Below, one piece after another: positions 23,727 through 33,418 of a stretch of DNA of 64,000 nucleotides. The notes beneath the pieces are model-generated. The model was not told where the DNA came from, made no database searches, and worked only from the letters and a program-made list of their open reading frames with translations. The position numbers and the translations under genes were made by a program. The stretch is from Nitrobacter winogradskyi Nb-255. GTDB taxonomy: Bacteria > Pseudomonadota > Alphaproteobacteria > Rhizobiales > Xanthobacteraceae. The stretch covers positions 1,268,001-1,332,000 of the forward strand of contig NC_007406.1 of assembly GCF_000012725.1 (NCBI RefSeq), read 5' to 3'. Every line of letters starts with the position of its first letter. The first letter of the stretch is position 1.

Positions 23727-24119
23727 ATGCGAAAACTTGTCGCCGCGATAGCGGTCGTCTGCGGTCTGGCGCTGGCAGGTTGCCAGACCGTCGCGCTGCC
23801 CTCGCTGAACCTCAACAGCGCCGCCTCGCTCAATACGGTGTACGGCATCCAGAACGCCTTTGGCGTCGCGGTGAACGCCGCCAATGCCTACAGGGCGCTG
23901 CCGCTTTGCCGGACCGGAACCGGGCCGGGGATGATCAACATCTGCGCCAAGCGTTCGGTGATCGAAAGGCTGCAATCGGCGATGCGCAAGGCGCGCCTCG
24001 CCGTGAACAATCTGGTCGCGTTGCAGAAAGCCTATCCGTCCGTCGACATCAGCAACGCGTTCGCGGCGGCGCGGTCGGCGCTGATCGCCGTCCAGCAGAT
24101 CCTCGCCTCGGGAGCATAG
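23727..24119 (+). CDS. putative lipoprotein of the lysis region
   Basis: 130 residues with a lipoprotein signal: KLVAAIAVVCGLALAGCQTV has the lipobox LAGC, so Cys 19 would be lipidated. The rest is helical and Ala-rich, with two further Cys (LPLCRTG and NICAKRS). It lies 24 bp after the holin-like gene. An outer-membrane spanin-type role is possible from position but is not shown by the sequence; I do not recognise the family. Confidence 0.6.
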   Translation: MRKLVAAIAVVCGLALAGCQTVALPSLNLNSAASLNTVYGIQNAFGVAVNAANAYRALPLCRTGTGPGMINICAKRSVIERLQSAMRKARLAVNNLVALQKAYPSVDISNAFAAARSALIAVQQILASGA

Positions 24120-24122
24120 CGC

Positions 24123-24374
24123 ATGGTGACCGCAGCAGAAGTGTCAGCCGGCCTCACGGCCGCTGAAGCCATCGTCAACGCCATCATCAAGGTCGCGCCC
24201 GCGATCGAACGCGGCGTGGTGTCATCGATCCCCTATATTCAGGCCATCGCCGGCCTGATCGGCGGCAAAAACGCCACCGCCGAGGAGATCGATGCGGTGT
24301 TGGCCCGGATCAACGCGGAGGTTGACCTGTTCCTGAGTCCGCTGCCGCCCGACGACGGCTCGACCACGACGTAA
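24123..24374 (+). CDS. small hypothetical protein closing the phage-like cluster
   Basis: 83 residues, mostly helical and hydrophobic (AGLTAAEAIVNAIIKVAPAI, YIQAIAGLIGG) with an acidic C-terminus (LPPDDGSTTT). It starts 3 nt after the lipoprotein stop, so it is in the same transcript. No family is recognised. It is followed by an inverted repeat (GCAGGC/GCCTGC near 24393) without a T run and then a dispersed repeat copy. Confidence 0.55.
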   Translation: MVTAAEVSAGLTAAEAIVNAIIKVAPAIERGVVSSIPYIQAIAGLIGGKNATAEEIDAVLARINAEVDLFLSPLPPDDGSTTT

Positions 24375-24437
24375 CGGCGGCTGGGCGTCCGGTGCAGGCG
24401 GGCCTGCTTCGGACGGAAACAAGGCGTAAGCGGGTTC

Positions 24438-24520
24438 CTATGGCGTTTTCGAGCGAAGTGGATACCGGTTCGCGTGAAGAAAACGCGTTAAATCAAGGCC
24501 AGAAGCGAAAAGGCTATAGT
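24438..24520 (+). repeat. dispersed palindromic repeat, copy 5
   Basis: CTATGGCGTTTTCGAGCGAAG, GGATACCGGTTCGCGTGAAG and AAAACGCG match the left half. The right half is shortened to CCAGAAGCGAAAAGGCTATAG. It separates the phage-like cluster from the two-component genes and marks the right edge of the cluster. Confidence 0.8.
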
Positions 24521-24648
24521 GTGGTGGTTCGGAAGTTCGCATCAAAGGTTGCGGCAAGGGTATGCGAACTTCGGAATCGGGACATTAGCGTTCATTTGCC
24601 ATTCACGCGGTGACGGTTCATCCTGAAGGGAGGAATCAGGAGCCCGCT

Positions 24649-25320
24649 TTGCGCCTTCTCGTCGTCGAGGATGATCCCGATCTCAATCGTCAGCTCACGA
24701 CAGCGCTGACCGACGCCGGCTACGTCGTCGATCGCGCGTTCGACGGCGAGGAGGCGCATTTCCTCGGTGACAGCGAACCTTATGACGCGGTGGTGCTGGA
24801 CATCGGCCTGCCGAAGATGGACGGCATTTCCGTGCTGGAAGCCTGGCGGCGGGGGGGCCGCACCATGCCGGTCCTGATTCTCACCGCGCGGGATCGCTGG
24901 AGCGACAAGGTGCAGGGGTTCGACGCCGGCGCTGACGACTATGTTGCGAAACCCTTCCATCTGGAGGAAATCCTGGCGCGGATGCGCGCGCTGCTGCGAC
25001 GGAGCACGGGGCACGCGCACTCCGAACTGACCTGCGGGCCGGTGACGCTGGATACCCGCACGGGCCGCGTCAGCGTCGGCGGCAATCCGGTCAAGATGAC
25101 GTCGCATGAATACCGGCTGCTGGCCTACCTCATGCACCATATCGGCCGGGTCGTGTCGCGCACCGAACTGGTCGAACATCTTTACGATCAGGATTTCGAT
25201 CGTGACTCCAACACAATCGAAGTGTTTGTCGGCCGTATTCGCAAGAAGCTGGACGTCGATATCATCCAGACGGTACGCGGGCTCGGCTATCTGCTCACGC
25301 CGCCGGCAGATGCGCGTTAG
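24649..25320 (+). CDS. OmpR/PhoP-type response regulator
   Basis: 223 residues starting at TTG 24649, with AGGAG 6 nt upstream; a GTG at 24610 has no such site. The receiver domain has the acidic pair at 8-9 (VVEDD), the phospho-acceptor Asp 51 (DAVVLDIGLPKMDG) and Lys 101 (DYVAKPFHLEE). The winged-helix DNA-binding domain covers about 125-220 (KMTSHEYRLLAYLMHHIGRV and VFVGRIRKKLDVDIIQTVRG). Its 3' end overlaps the kinase gene by 11 nt, so the pair is coupled. It resembles PhoP-type regulators of this bacterial group; the signal is not known from sequence. Confidence 0.88.
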   Translation: MRLLVVEDDPDLNRQLTTALTDAGYVVDRAFDGEEAHFLGDSEPYDAVVLDIGLPKMDGISVLEAWRRGGRTMPVLILTARDRWSDKVQGFDAGADDYVAKPFHLEEILARMRALLRRSTGHAHSELTCGPVTLDTRTGRVSVGGNPVKMTSHEYRLLAYLMHHIGRVVSRTELVEHLYDQDFDRDSNTIEVFVGRIRKKLDVDIIQTVRGLGYLLTPPADAR

Positions 25321-26707
25321 GGAAATTCTAGGCTTTCGTTCCAATTCGCTGGCGTCGCGGCTGTTCCTGTCGGCGACCGCGTGGGTCGTGGTCGTGCTCC
25401 TCGTGACCGGCGTGGTGCTGTCTTCAGTCTATCGCTCGGCGTCCGAGCGTGCCTTCGACCGCCGCCTCAATCTCTATCTCCGCACCCTGATCGCCGAAGT
25501 GACGGCGCCCGACGAGCCGGATGACCGTCAGTTCCAGTCGCTCGGTGAGCCGCTGTTCGATCTGCCCTTGTCGGGCTGGTACTGGGAGGTCGACCGTACC
25601 GATCCGGGCAAAGCGGAAACCCGCGCATCGCGCTCGCTATGGGACAAGAAGCTCCCGAAGCTCGTGGATCAGGGCATTGCGCTTTCCTCGTCCGGAGTCC
25701 GCGCCGGATATGTCGACGGGCCCGAAGGTCAAATCCTCCGCATGGCGGAGCGGCCGGTCGATCTCGGCGCCGACGGCAAGTTCCGTGTCGCCGTGGCCGG
25801 AGACGCCTCGGAAATTTTCGATGAAACGAGGGCTTTCGACTATTACCTCGGCGGCACCTTCGCCGCGCTCACGATCGGATTGCTTCTCACCACGATCTTT
25901 CAGGTGCGATTCGGTCTTGCGCCGCTGAAACGGATCTCGGACGCGATCGCCGACATCCGGTCGGGCCGCGCGGAGCGACTGGAAGGTGAATTCCCCGTGG
26001 AGATCGCGCCCCTTGCCTGGGAGACCAACGCGCTGATCGATGCCAACCGGGAGATCGTCGAGCGTGCCCGCACCCACGTCGGCAACCTCGCGCACGCGGT
26101 CAAGACGCCGCTTTCGGTTATCATCAACGAGGCCAGCGCGCATGAGGGCGATTCCTTCGCCGCCAAAATGCTCGAACAGGCCGGGATGATGCGCAACCAG
26201 GTCGCCCATCATCTGGAGCGCGCCCGCCTGGCTGCGCGGCTCACCGTCATTGGAACGGTGACGGATGTCGCGCCCGTCGTCGAGGCGCTGCGCAGGACCA
26301 TGGAGAAAATTCATCGCGATCGCGATATCACGATTGAGGTCGACGTCAGTCCGGGGACGAAATTTCGCGGCGAACGCCAGGATCTTGAGGAGATGGTCGG
26401 CAATCTTGTAGACAATGCCTGCAAGTGGGCGCATTCGCGGGTGTTCATCACCACGTCCGTCCGTCCGCCTTCCGGAGTTGAGCCTGCGATGCTGCACATT
26501 ACCGTCGACGATAACGGTCAGGGATTGTCGGATGCCGAGCGGATGCAGGCCTCGCAGCGCGGCCGCCGCATCGACGAGACCAAGCCGGGATCCGGACTGG
26601 GGTTGTCGATCGTCACCGATCTTGCAGCCCTCTATGGCGGTCGCCTGACGCTGGATACCGCGCCGATCGGCGGATTGCGCGCCGAACTGTTGCTGCCGTC
26701 AGCTTGA
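25310..26707 (+). CDS. PhoQ-like sensor histidine kinase
   Basis: 465 residues from ATG 25310. Two membrane segments (about 20-40 and 182-200) enclose a roughly 140-residue periplasmic sensor. A HAMP-like linker follows, then the HisKA motif GNLAHAVKTPLSVI with His 262, an N-box (NLVDNACKWA), and G-boxes (DDNGQGLSD, GSGLGLSI). The first G box and long sensor are like the PhoQ group. It phosphorylates the regulator encoded just upstream. The gene is complete. Confidence 0.88.
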   Translation: MRVREILGFRSNSLASRLFLSATAWVVVVLLVTGVVLSSVYRSASERAFDRRLNLYLRTLIAEVTAPDEPDDRQFQSLGEPLFDLPLSGWYWEVDRTDPGKAETRASRSLWDKKLPKLVDQGIALSSSGVRAGYVDGPEGQILRMAERPVDLGADGKFRVAVAGDASEIFDETRAFDYYLGGTFAALTIGLLLTTIFQVRFGLAPLKRISDAIADIRSGRAERLEGEFPVEIAPLAWETNALIDANREIVERARTHVGNLAHAVKTPLSVIINEASAHEGDSFAAKMLEQAGMMRNQVAHHLERARLAARLTVIGTVTDVAPVVEALRRTMEKIHRDRDITIEVDVSPGTKFRGERQDLEEMVGNLVDNACKWAHSRVFITTSVRPPSGVEPAMLHITVDDNGQGLSDAERMQASQRGRRIDETKPGSGLGLSIVTDLAALYGGRLTLDTAPIGGLRAELLLPSA

Positions 26708-26729
26708 GCCCCGGTTTGCTGGTCGTCCC

Positions 26730-27242
26730 ATGTCGAAGTCCCGCCCGCATCACCCGTTCCCGTGCAATCGAATGCGGAATCCGTCCGGCGAAAAGCGCCG
26801 GGGGAGCGTGAATATGCTGCTGATTGCCGTGGCGGCGACGCTCGCTCTCGGCGGTTGCGACACGACGGGTTCCGGCGGCCCTGACGCTCCCGGCCTGACG
26901 GCCTTCGCCGGCTTCTGGGAAGGGGCCACCGGTCCCGCGACAGCCGCGGCGCTGGGTGGATTGATTGGACCGAAACTCGGTTCCGCCCTGGATGACAACG
27001 ACCGTCGGCTGGCCTATCAGGCGCAGATCGATGCGCTTGAGCGTGGCGCGCCGGGCGCGCCGATTACCTGGCGCAATCCGGATAGCGGCCGTCACGGCAA
27101 TATCGTCGCCGGACCGGAATATGAGGTGGAGGGTGCGACATGCCGCGGCTATTCCCACACCGTCACGATTGCCGGTCAACTCCAGACCGTGCGCAGAACC
27201 GCTTGCCGGAACGCTGACGGACGCTGGACCGCGACCGGCTGA
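26730..27242 (+). CDS. putative outer-membrane lipoprotein, 17-kDa surface antigen-like
   Basis: Up to 170 residues. A hydrophobic stretch ending in a lipobox (LLIAVAATLALGGC) indicates lipidation. It is followed by a Gly-rich zone (ATAAALGGLIGPKLGSALDD), as in glycine-zipper 17-kDa antigens, then ALERGAPGAPITWRNPDSGR and a C-terminal RGYSHTVTIAGQLQTVRRTA that is typical of the RT0821/Lpp0805 surface protein group. The start is uncertain: ATG 26730, ATG 26772 or ATG 26814 (the last has GGGGGAG upstream but little N-terminal charge). It is 22 bp after the kinase, so it may be co-transcribed and could be a target or envelope-stress sensor input. Confidence 0.7.
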   Translation: MSKSRPHHPFPCNRMRNPSGEKRRGSVNMLLIAVAATLALGGCDTTGSGGPDAPGLTAFAGFWEGATGPATAAALGGLIGPKLGSALDDNDRRLAYQAQIDALERGAPGAPITWRNPDSGRHGNIVAGPEYEVEGATCRGYSHTVTIAGQLQTVRRTACRNADGRWTATG

Positions 27243-27309
27243 TTGTAAGGCCGCAAAATTTGAATCAAATCAAAGCCTCACTGACCAGCATTCAAGCATG
27301 GAATGAGTC

Positions 27310-27402
27310 CTCCCCGCTCCCTGATGAAATGCGAAGCGGGATCGCGTTTCTGATTTGACGTATTTTCTTGGCGCGAGCCGTTATCCCGTTGTCTCGAAAC
27401 TC
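27310..27402 (-). repeat. dispersed palindromic repeat, diverged copy 6 (inverted)
   Basis: Read on the minus strand it shows GTTTCGAGACAACGGGATAA, GGCTCGCGCCAAGAAAATAC and TCAAATCAGAAACGCG, a decayed version of the family. It accounts for most of the 27243-27500 gap. Confidence 0.4.
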
Positions 27403-27500
27403 CTCCGGCCCGGCGCAACGCATCCTTAAGACCGCGTCTGATATGAGGCGCTACGGGCTTTCCGGTGTCCGCGCGATCGTTCGCGTGAAGATGTGCGTGC

Positions 27501-28892
27501 ATGGACCAGACCTCGATCGAACGGCTGAAGGACTACCTTGCGCAGCTTCCGCCGAAATCGCAGGCGTTGTTGATGCGGGAGTTCGAGCGCGCGGTGGAGC
27601 GCGGCGAAGACGCTGCGGTCGCGAACCTCGTTCTCGGGGAGCTGCGCCGGATTGACCCCCAATCGGGTGACAGCGAGCAGCGGAGTGAAGACCCGGTCCG
27701 GCATCTGTTCCGTCCCCTCGATCCGTTTCTCGTGGAAGACAATGTCGTGCCGCGCTCCGGCCAGATCCGGCGCAACTCGCTCGTGCCGGTCTGGCGTTGG
27801 CTGGCGCGCGAGGGCGCGCCGGATGACGCGCGCGCGTTCGAGGCCGTGCTGGCGGCTGAGGCCGGATCGGCATCCGGGATCGAGACGGCGGCACGGGTTT
27901 TCCAGCCGGTGGCGGCAGCCGCCATCCTGCGAATCCTTACGGATAGTTCCGGCATCAACCGCCAGCGGACGCTTGGCCGCATCAGCGCTCCCGGCGTCAT
28001 TGAAGATCTGCCCGCGATCGCGGCGGTTCTGCACGCGCGCGAAGCCCTCGACACCCTGAATATTCGGCTGCCTGGTTTTCTGCCTGTCTTCGGCGAGCCG
28101 CAGATCGCCTCCCTGATGACGGCGCTCAATGTTCCTTCCCTGCAAACGCCGGCGGCCTTGCCGTTTGCGTTGTCGCTGGTGATGCAGCGCCTGTCGGCAC
28201 CGTGGCAGATCATCCGCCTCGCGGTTCAGGTCGCGGGGTCGGACGATGAGATACGCGTGGCGGCGACGCCTTATGGCGTGGCCGTCAAGATGGCGCTCGA
28301 CGATCTGTCGCAGACGTCGGCCGTTCTGCGGGCCGATATCCGGCGCGGCCGGTTCGAGAATGTCTCCCGGCACTTGAAGACCTTGCACGACGGTGTTCGC
28401 GGGCTAAGGACCGAGCTTGATATCCGAACCGATTCCGGCTGGGGGCGTCAGCTCGCGGCGATCAGGGTCGATATTTCCGAGGTTCTGCAATCGGAGATCG
28501 AAGGCGTCGCCGGCCGTGTGCGGCGTATTTTGCGTCAGCGGCCCGACAAGGACATTCCAGCCGGCGCAAAACTCGACTCGATCGAGGTCGAGGAAACCGC
28601 CGCGTTGATCGATTTTGTCGCGGTATGCCGGACCTACGCCAGCGAACTGGCCATCAACGAAGTCACGACGCGCACCTATTCGGACTTGCAGCATTACGTC
28701 GAGAGGACCTCCGAAACCCTTGTCGAAGCGCTTCGCAACGGCGATGAGCGCGTGCGGGCGTTCCGGCAGCAGCAGGTCAAGGCGGTGATCCGTTTTTGCG
28801 AGGTTCTGTTCGGCCGGGATTACTCGTCGCTGATGAGCCGGGCGGCGGACCACGCGCTCACGGCCGAACGCAAATCGTCGCGGGCAGGGTGA
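27501..28892 (+). CDS. conserved-looking protein of unknown function (463 aa)
   Basis: I do not recognise this protein. It is 463 residues, mainly helical, acidic/basic mixed and soluble, with no membrane segment or Cys cluster. It begins MDQTSIERLKDYLAQLPPKS. A Pro/Arg stretch (EDPVRHLFRPLDPFLVEDN) near 65-85 introduces a long helical body, and the C-terminal third has HYVERTSETLVEALRNGDER. The codon usage is like its chromosomal neighbours, so it is native. It stands alone between the lipoprotein and the ccm genes, and its ATG lies in a weak RBS context (GTGAAGATGTGCGTGC). Confidence 0.75.
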   Translation: MDQTSIERLKDYLAQLPPKSQALLMREFERAVERGEDAAVANLVLGELRRIDPQSGDSEQRSEDPVRHLFRPLDPFLVEDNVVPRSGQIRRNSLVPVWRWLAREGAPDDARAFEAVLAAEAGSASGIETAARVFQPVAAAAILRILTDSSGINRQRTLGRISAPGVIEDLPAIAAVLHAREALDTLNIRLPGFLPVFGEPQIASLMTALNVPSLQTPAALPFALSLVMQRLSAPWQIIRLAVQVAGSDDEIRVAATPYGVAVKMALDDLSQTSAVLRADIRRGRFENVSRHLKTLHDGVRGLRTELDIRTDSGWGRQLAAIRVDISEVLQSEIEGVAGRVRRILRQRPDKDIPAGAKLDSIEVEETAALIDFVAVCRTYASELAINEVTTRTYSDLQHYVERTSETLVEALRNGDERVRAFRQQQVKAVIRFCEVLFGRDYSSLMSRAADHALTAERKSSRAG

Positions 28893-29054
28893 GCGGGCGT
28901 CCGTGTTTCCGATAAACGCTATTAAATCATGCGGTTGTGGATGTTTACCGTCAATTGTGCCGCAATTGTCAATTGCGTCCGTATTCCAGTCGTGATGTAA
29001 CCCGGCCGTCGAACGGCCGCTCCCGGCGCCGCTACCAGATGGAACCCTGATGAG

Positions 29055-30158
29055 ATGACGGTGTGGTTTGTGTTCGCGCTGATGACCGCCGGTGCGGCTT
29101 TCGCGGTGCTGTGGCCGCTCGGTCGGTCAGGCAGTCGGCGAACCTCGGGCGGCAGCGAGACCACGGTTTACCGCGACCAACTGGCCGAGGTCGGGCGCGA
29201 TGCCGCCGCCGGCCTGATCGGCGAGGCGGAGGCGGCTGCGGCGCGGGTCGAGATCGGGCGCCGGCTTCTGGAAGCGGCTGACGCGGAACGTCATCAGCCG
29301 CAGGATTCGAAACTCTGGCTGCGCCGTGCGGTGGCGGTGGTCGCGCTGGCGGGAATCCCGTTGCTGGCGTTCGCGACCTACCTCCCTCTGGGATCGCCGC
29401 AAATGCCCGATTTCCCCCTCGCGGCGCGCATTCAAACCGCCGATGCGTCGCAATCCCTCGACAGCCTCGTGGCGCGTGTCGAATCGCACCTGGAGAAGAA
29501 TCCCGGCGACGGCCGGGGCTGGACCGTACTGGCGCCGATACTCGCGAAGCTCGGCCGCTTCGACGACGCGGCGCGCGCCTATCGCAACGTGATCACGTAT
29601 GAGGGCGAGACCGCGCCGCGCCGCGCCGATCTCGGGGCGGCGATCGCGGGGGCGGCCAACGGCATCGTCACCGCCGAGGCGAAGAAGGAGTTCGAGCGGG
29701 CGCTCGCCCTGAACCCGCAGGAGGCGAAGGCGCGCTTTTTCCTTGGAATGGCCGCGCAGCAGGACGGCCGCAGCGCCGACGCCATGAAGATCTGGAAAGC
29801 CCTGCTGGCCGATGCGCCTGCGGATGCGGAATGGCGCGTGACCGTGCAGGAGGCGCTGGCGCAGCTCGGGGACGGCGCGCCTCGCCCGACGGAAGAAGCG
29901 GTGGCCGCGGCGAGCGACATGAACGAAGCGGATCGCTCCGCGATGATCCACACGATGGTCGACCGGCTGGCGGCGCGCCTGAAGCAGGACGGCAACGATG
30001 TCGAGGGATGGCTGCGCCTCGCCCGCGCCTATATGGTGCTCAATCAGCCGGAGAAGTCGCGCGCCGTGCGCGATGACGCGCGCCGCGCGCTCGGGCGGAA
30101 TGAAGCAGGGTTGCGCCAGCTCAACGAAGGGTTCAAGGCGCTCGGGATAGACGGATGA
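29055..30158 (+). CDS. ccmI: cytochrome c maturation protein CcmI
   Basis: 367 residues. Two membrane segments (about 1-22 and 91-111, AVAVVALAGIPLLAFATYLP) flank a cytoplasmic loop with ETTVYRDQLAEVGRDAAAGL, the CcmI signature. The periplasmic part carries TPR repeats (VARVESHLEKNPGDGRGWTV, ALALNPQEAKARFFLGMAAQ). CcmI (CycH) holds apocytochrome c for heme ligation. It heads the ccmI-E-F-H set as in Bradyrhizobium cycHJKL. The 160-bp upstream gap has CAATTG repeats but no obvious promoter. Confidence 0.9.
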   Translation: MTVWFVFALMTAGAAFAVLWPLGRSGSRRTSGGSETTVYRDQLAEVGRDAAAGLIGEAEAAAARVEIGRRLLEAADAERHQPQDSKLWLRRAVAVVALAGIPLLAFATYLPLGSPQMPDFPLAARIQTADASQSLDSLVARVESHLEKNPGDGRGWTVLAPILAKLGRFDDAARAYRNVITYEGETAPRRADLGAAIAGAANGIVTAEAKKEFERALALNPQEAKARFFLGMAAQQDGRSADAMKIWKALLADAPADAEWRVTVQEALAQLGDGAPRPTEEAVAAASDMNEADRSAMIHTMVDRLAARLKQDGNDVEGWLRLARAYMVLNQPEKSRAVRDDARRALGRNEAGLRQLNEGFKALGIDG

Positions 30159-30192
30159 TCGAGGTATTTGCTTTGCGCGCAGGTGGTGAAAC

Positions 30193-30681
30193 ATGACTCG
30201 CAAGCAGCGGCGCTTGACGATGATCGGCGGAGCGCTCGTGGTGCTCGGCATCGCGGCCGCGCTGGTGCTTAATGCCCTGCGCGATTCCATCGTGTTTTTC
30301 TCGACGCCGATGATGGTGTCGGAGAAGCATATTCAGCCGGGGCAACGCTTTCGGCTAGGCGGGCTGGTGCAGACCGGTTCGCTGGTCCGCGGTGACAATC
30401 TCGCCGTTTCATTCAGGGTGTCTGACGGGAGCGCCACCCTCCCGGTGAGTTACAAGGGCATTCTGCCTGATCTGTTCCGCGAGGGGCAGGGGGTGGTCGC
30501 CGAGGGCGCGCTTGATAATTCGGGTGTGTTCCAGGCCGACACCGTGCTGGCCAAGCACGACGAGACCTACATGCCGAAAGAGGTCGCGGATGCCTTGAAG
30601 AAGCAGGGGCATTGGAAGGACGATTATGGCGCGCAGCCCGGAGCCGCTGAAGCTTCTAGCAAGCAGGAGGTGTCGCAATGA
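30193..30681 (+). CDS. ccmE: heme chaperone CcmE
   Basis: 162 residues: an N-terminal membrane anchor (about 9-27) and a periplasmic OB fold. The heme-binding His is His 122 in [14 protein letters not shown], with Tyr 126 as axial ligand. The protein carries heme covalently from CcmC to CcmF. Its 3' end overlaps ccmF by 4 nt. The Ala/Ser-rich tail after residue 150 is variable among homologues. Confidence 0.95.
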   Translation: MTRKQRRLTMIGGALVVLGIAAALVLNALRDSIVFFSTPMMVSEKHIQPGQRFRLGGLVQTGSLVRGDNLAVSFRVSDGSATLPVSYKGILPDLFREGQGVVAEGALDNSGVFQADTVLAKHDETYMPKEVADALKKQGHWKDDYGAQPGAAEASSKQEVSQ

Positions 30682-32663
30682 TCGCCGAGGCCGGGCATTT
30701 CGCGCTGGTGCTGGCGCTCGGGCTCGCGCTGATCCAGTCCGTGGTTCCGATCATCGGCGCAAGACTGCACGACGGCGCGTTGATGAACGTGGCGCGCTCG
30801 ACCGCGCTGGCGCAATTGCTGTTTGTCGCCGCTTCGTTTTTCGCGCTTGCGACGCTGTACGTGGTTTCCGATTTCTCGGTCCTCAACGTCTTCCAGAATT
30901 CCCACTCGCTGAAGCCGATGATCTACAAGATCACCGGCGTCTGGGGCAATCACGAAGGCTCCATGCTGTTGTGGGTGACGATCCTCGCTTTGTTCGGCGG
31001 GCTGGTCGCGGCGTTCGGCAATAATCTTCCGCTGACGCTGCGCGCCCATGTGCTGGCGGTGCAGGGCTGGGTCGCGACCGCGTTCTACCTGTTCATCCTG
31101 CTGACATCGAATCCGTTCACGCGGATCGCCAGCCCGCCGATGGAGGGGCGCGATCTCAATCCTGTGCTGCAGGATATCGGGCTCGCGGTACACCCGCCGA
31201 TGCTTTATCTCGGCTATGTCGGCTTCTCCATCGCGTTCTCCTTCGCGGTCGCCGCCCTGATCGAAGGCCGCATCGACGCAGCCTGGGCGCGCTGGGTGCG
31301 GCCATGGACGCTGGTGGCGTGGATTTTCCTCACCCTCGGAATCGCGATGGGATCGTACTGGGCCTATTACGAACTCGGCTGGGGTGGCTGGTGGTTCTGG
31401 GATCCGGTCGAGAACGCCTCGCTGATGCCGTGGCTGGCGGGAACGGCGCTGCTGCATTCCTCGGTGGTGATGGAAAAGCGCAACGCGCTGAAAGTATGGA
31501 CCATCCTGCTCGCGATCCTGACGTTCTCGCTGTCGCTGCTCGGCACCTTTTTGGTGCGTTCGGGCGTGCTGACGTCAGTCCATGCCTTTGCTACCGACCC
31601 GACGCGCGGCGTCTTCATCCTGCTGATCCTCTGCACCTTCATCGGCGGCAGCCTCACCTTGTTTATCTGGCGTGCGTCCACTCTGAAGCAGGGCGGCTTG
31701 TTCGCGCCGGTCTCGCGCGAAGGCGCGCTCGTGCTCAACAACCTGTTCCTGACCACGGCCTGCGCCACCGTGTTCGTCGGCACGTTGTATCCGCTGGCGC
31801 TCGAGGTCATCACCGGCAACAGGATTTCGGTCGGAGCGCCGTTCTTCAACCTGACGTTCGCGCCCTTGTTCGTCCCGCTGCTGATCGCGGTGCCGTTCGG
31901 CCCGCTGCTGGCGTGGAAGCGCGGTGATCTGCTCGGTGCCTCTCAACGGCTGATCGCCGCCGGGGTCGGCAGCGTGATCGCCGTGGCCGTGCTGTGGGCA
32001 TGGACGCGTGGCGGCAGCACCTTCGCGCCGCTGGCGATCGGACTGGCGGTGTTCGTGATTATCGGCGCTCTCTGTGATCTCGCCGAGCGCGTCAACCTGT
32101 TTCGTGCGTCGCTGCCGGTTTCCCTGCGCCGCGCGAAAGGATTGCCTCGTTCGGCGTGGGGCACGGTTTTCGCCCATGCCGGCCTCGGGGTAGCCTTGAT
32201 CGGCATCGTCTGCGAAACCACCTGGAATACCGAATACATCGCCTCGATGAAGATCAACGACGTGGCGCGGGTCGGTGGCTACAGTCTGACGTTCGAGGGT
32301 ACGACGCAGCATCAGCGATCCAACTATCGCGAAGATATCGCGCGCTTCACCGTCAGTCGGGACGGGCAGCCGATCGCGGTCATGATGCCCTCCAAGCGTA
32401 ACTTCACGACGCGCGCGGCTTCGACCACGGAAGCGGCGCTGCTGACGCGTGGCGCGAGCCAGCTCTACATCTCGCTCGGTGAAGCCACCGCCGATGGGTC
32501 GATCGCGGTGCGCATCTATCACAAGCCTATGGTGTTGCTGATCTGGTTCGGTCCGGTCCTGATGGCCTTCGGCGGCGTGCTGTCGCTGTCAGACCGGCGC
32601 TTGCGGGTCGGTGCGCCGAAACCGGCGAAGGCCGGCTGGCGCACGCTCCAGCCGGCGGAGTAA
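30678..32663 (+). CDS. ccmF: cytochrome c heme lyase CcmF
   Basis: 661 residues with about 14-15 membrane segments. The heme-handling tryptophan-rich motif is [15 protein letters not shown], with [14 protein letters not shown] and [13 protein letters not shown] before it, as in CcmF. A large periplasmic segment follows near residues 520-615. It takes heme from CcmE and attaches it to CXXCH of apocytochromes. It overlaps ccmE by 4 nt and ends 7 nt before ccmH, a typical operon arrangement. Confidence 0.95.
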   Translation: MIAEAGHFALVLALGLALIQSVVPIIGARLHDGALMNVARSTALAQLLFVAASFFALATLYVVSDFSVLNVFQNSHSLKPMIYKITGVWGNHEGSMLLWVTILALFGGLVAAFGNNLPLTLRAHVLAVQGWVATAFYLFILLTSNPFTRIASPPMEGRDLNPVLQDIGLAVHPPMLYLGYVGFSIAFSFAVAALIEGRIDAAWARWVRPWTLVAWIFLTLGIAMGSYWAYYELGWGGWWFWDPVENASLMPWLAGTALLHSSVVMEKRNALKVWTILLAILTFSLSLLGTFLVRSGVLTSVHAFATDPTRGVFILLILCTFIGGSLTLFIWRASTLKQGGLFAPVSREGALVLNNLFLTTACATVFVGTLYPLALEVITGNRISVGAPFFNLTFAPLFVPLLIAVPFGPLLAWKRGDLLGASQRLIAAGVGSVIAVAVLWAWTRGGSTFAPLAIGLAVFVIIGALCDLAERVNLFRASLPVSLRRAKGLPRSAWGTVFAHAGLGVALIGIVCETTWNTEYIASMKINDVARVGGYSLTFEGTTQHQRSNYREDIARFTVSRDGQPIAVMMPSKRNFTTRAASTTEAALLTRGASQLYISLGEATADGSIAVRIYHKPMVLLIWFGPVLMAFGGVLSLSDRRLRVGAPKPAKAGWRTLQPAE

Positions 32664-32670
32664 GGCTGCC

Positions 32671-33234
32671 ATGCGTGAACTCGTACAAACCCTGTCGTCG
32701 TTGTGCGGACGGTGCATGGCGTGGAACAGGTTCCTGCCTGTTCTCGGCGCGATCCTTTGTTTTGGGCTCTTGGCGGTGTCTTCCGCTCATGCGGTGCAGC
32801 CGGACGAGGTCATGACCGACCCCGCTCAGGAAGCGCGCGCGCGCGACCTGTCGCGCGGGTTGCGCTGCATGGTGTGCCAGAACCAGTCGATCGACGATTC
32901 CTCGGCGCCGCTGGCGCGGGATCTCCGTCTGCTGGTGCGGGAGCGGATCGCCGCCGGCGACAGCAATCAGCAGGTGCTAGATTTTCTGGTGGCCCGTTAT
33001 GGCGACTACGTTCTGCTGAAGCCGCCTTTTGAGACGAGTACGCTGCCGCTCTGGCTTCTGACTCCGCTGCTTCTGGCCGGCGGCGGACTGGCGCTGTGGG
33101 GATACAGCCGGCGGCGGTCAAAAGCGGTGAAGGCCGCTCAGGAGGCTCCACCGCGTTTGAGCGAGGAAGAAGAAGCCCGGCTCGCGAAACTGGTGGCGAT
33201 CGAACGCGCCGCCGGCGAGGAGTCGAAGGCTTGA
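32671..33234 (+). CDS. ccmH: cytochrome c maturation thiol protein CcmH (CycL)
   Basis: 188 residues from ATG 32671; ATG 32719 is a possible later start. A signal segment (about 20-41) precedes the redox motif LRCMVCQNQSID with Cys 66 and Cys 69, then a C-terminal membrane anchor (about 128-146). It keeps apocytochrome thiols reduced for heme ligation. It closes the ccm set; ccmG is not adjacent, as is usual for the cycHJKL order. Confidence 0.93.
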   Translation: MRELVQTLSSLCGRCMAWNRFLPVLGAILCFGLLAVSSAHAVQPDEVMTDPAQEARARDLSRGLRCMVCQNQSIDDSSAPLARDLRLLVRERIAAGDSNQQVLDFLVARYGDYVLLKPPFETSTLPLWLLTPLLLAGGGLALWGYSRRRSKAVKAAQEAPPRLSEEEEARLAKLVAIERAAGEESKA

Positions 33235-33418
33235 GCCGATAACCGGTTTTCGATCCGCGACCTCGTGATGTGTGCGCCAAACCGCCGCACGAGGCGTTTG
33301 CTGTTGTTACGAAACATTAATTTCTTGGTCAGCGCGCGGTAAGGTGCGAATACCCATCTTCAGGGACATGAAGTGCCGGTTTTCGGCACTATATCAAACC
33401 TGTCTTTTGGAGATCCGC

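Noticed and set aside
24380-24410. GCAGGC/GCCTGC hairpin after the phage cluster as a terminator
   Set aside because: The stem is short and there is no T run after it.
24592-25344. 250-codon frame antisense to the response regulator
   Set aside because: The regulator has receiver and winged-helix motifs; the antisense frame has none.
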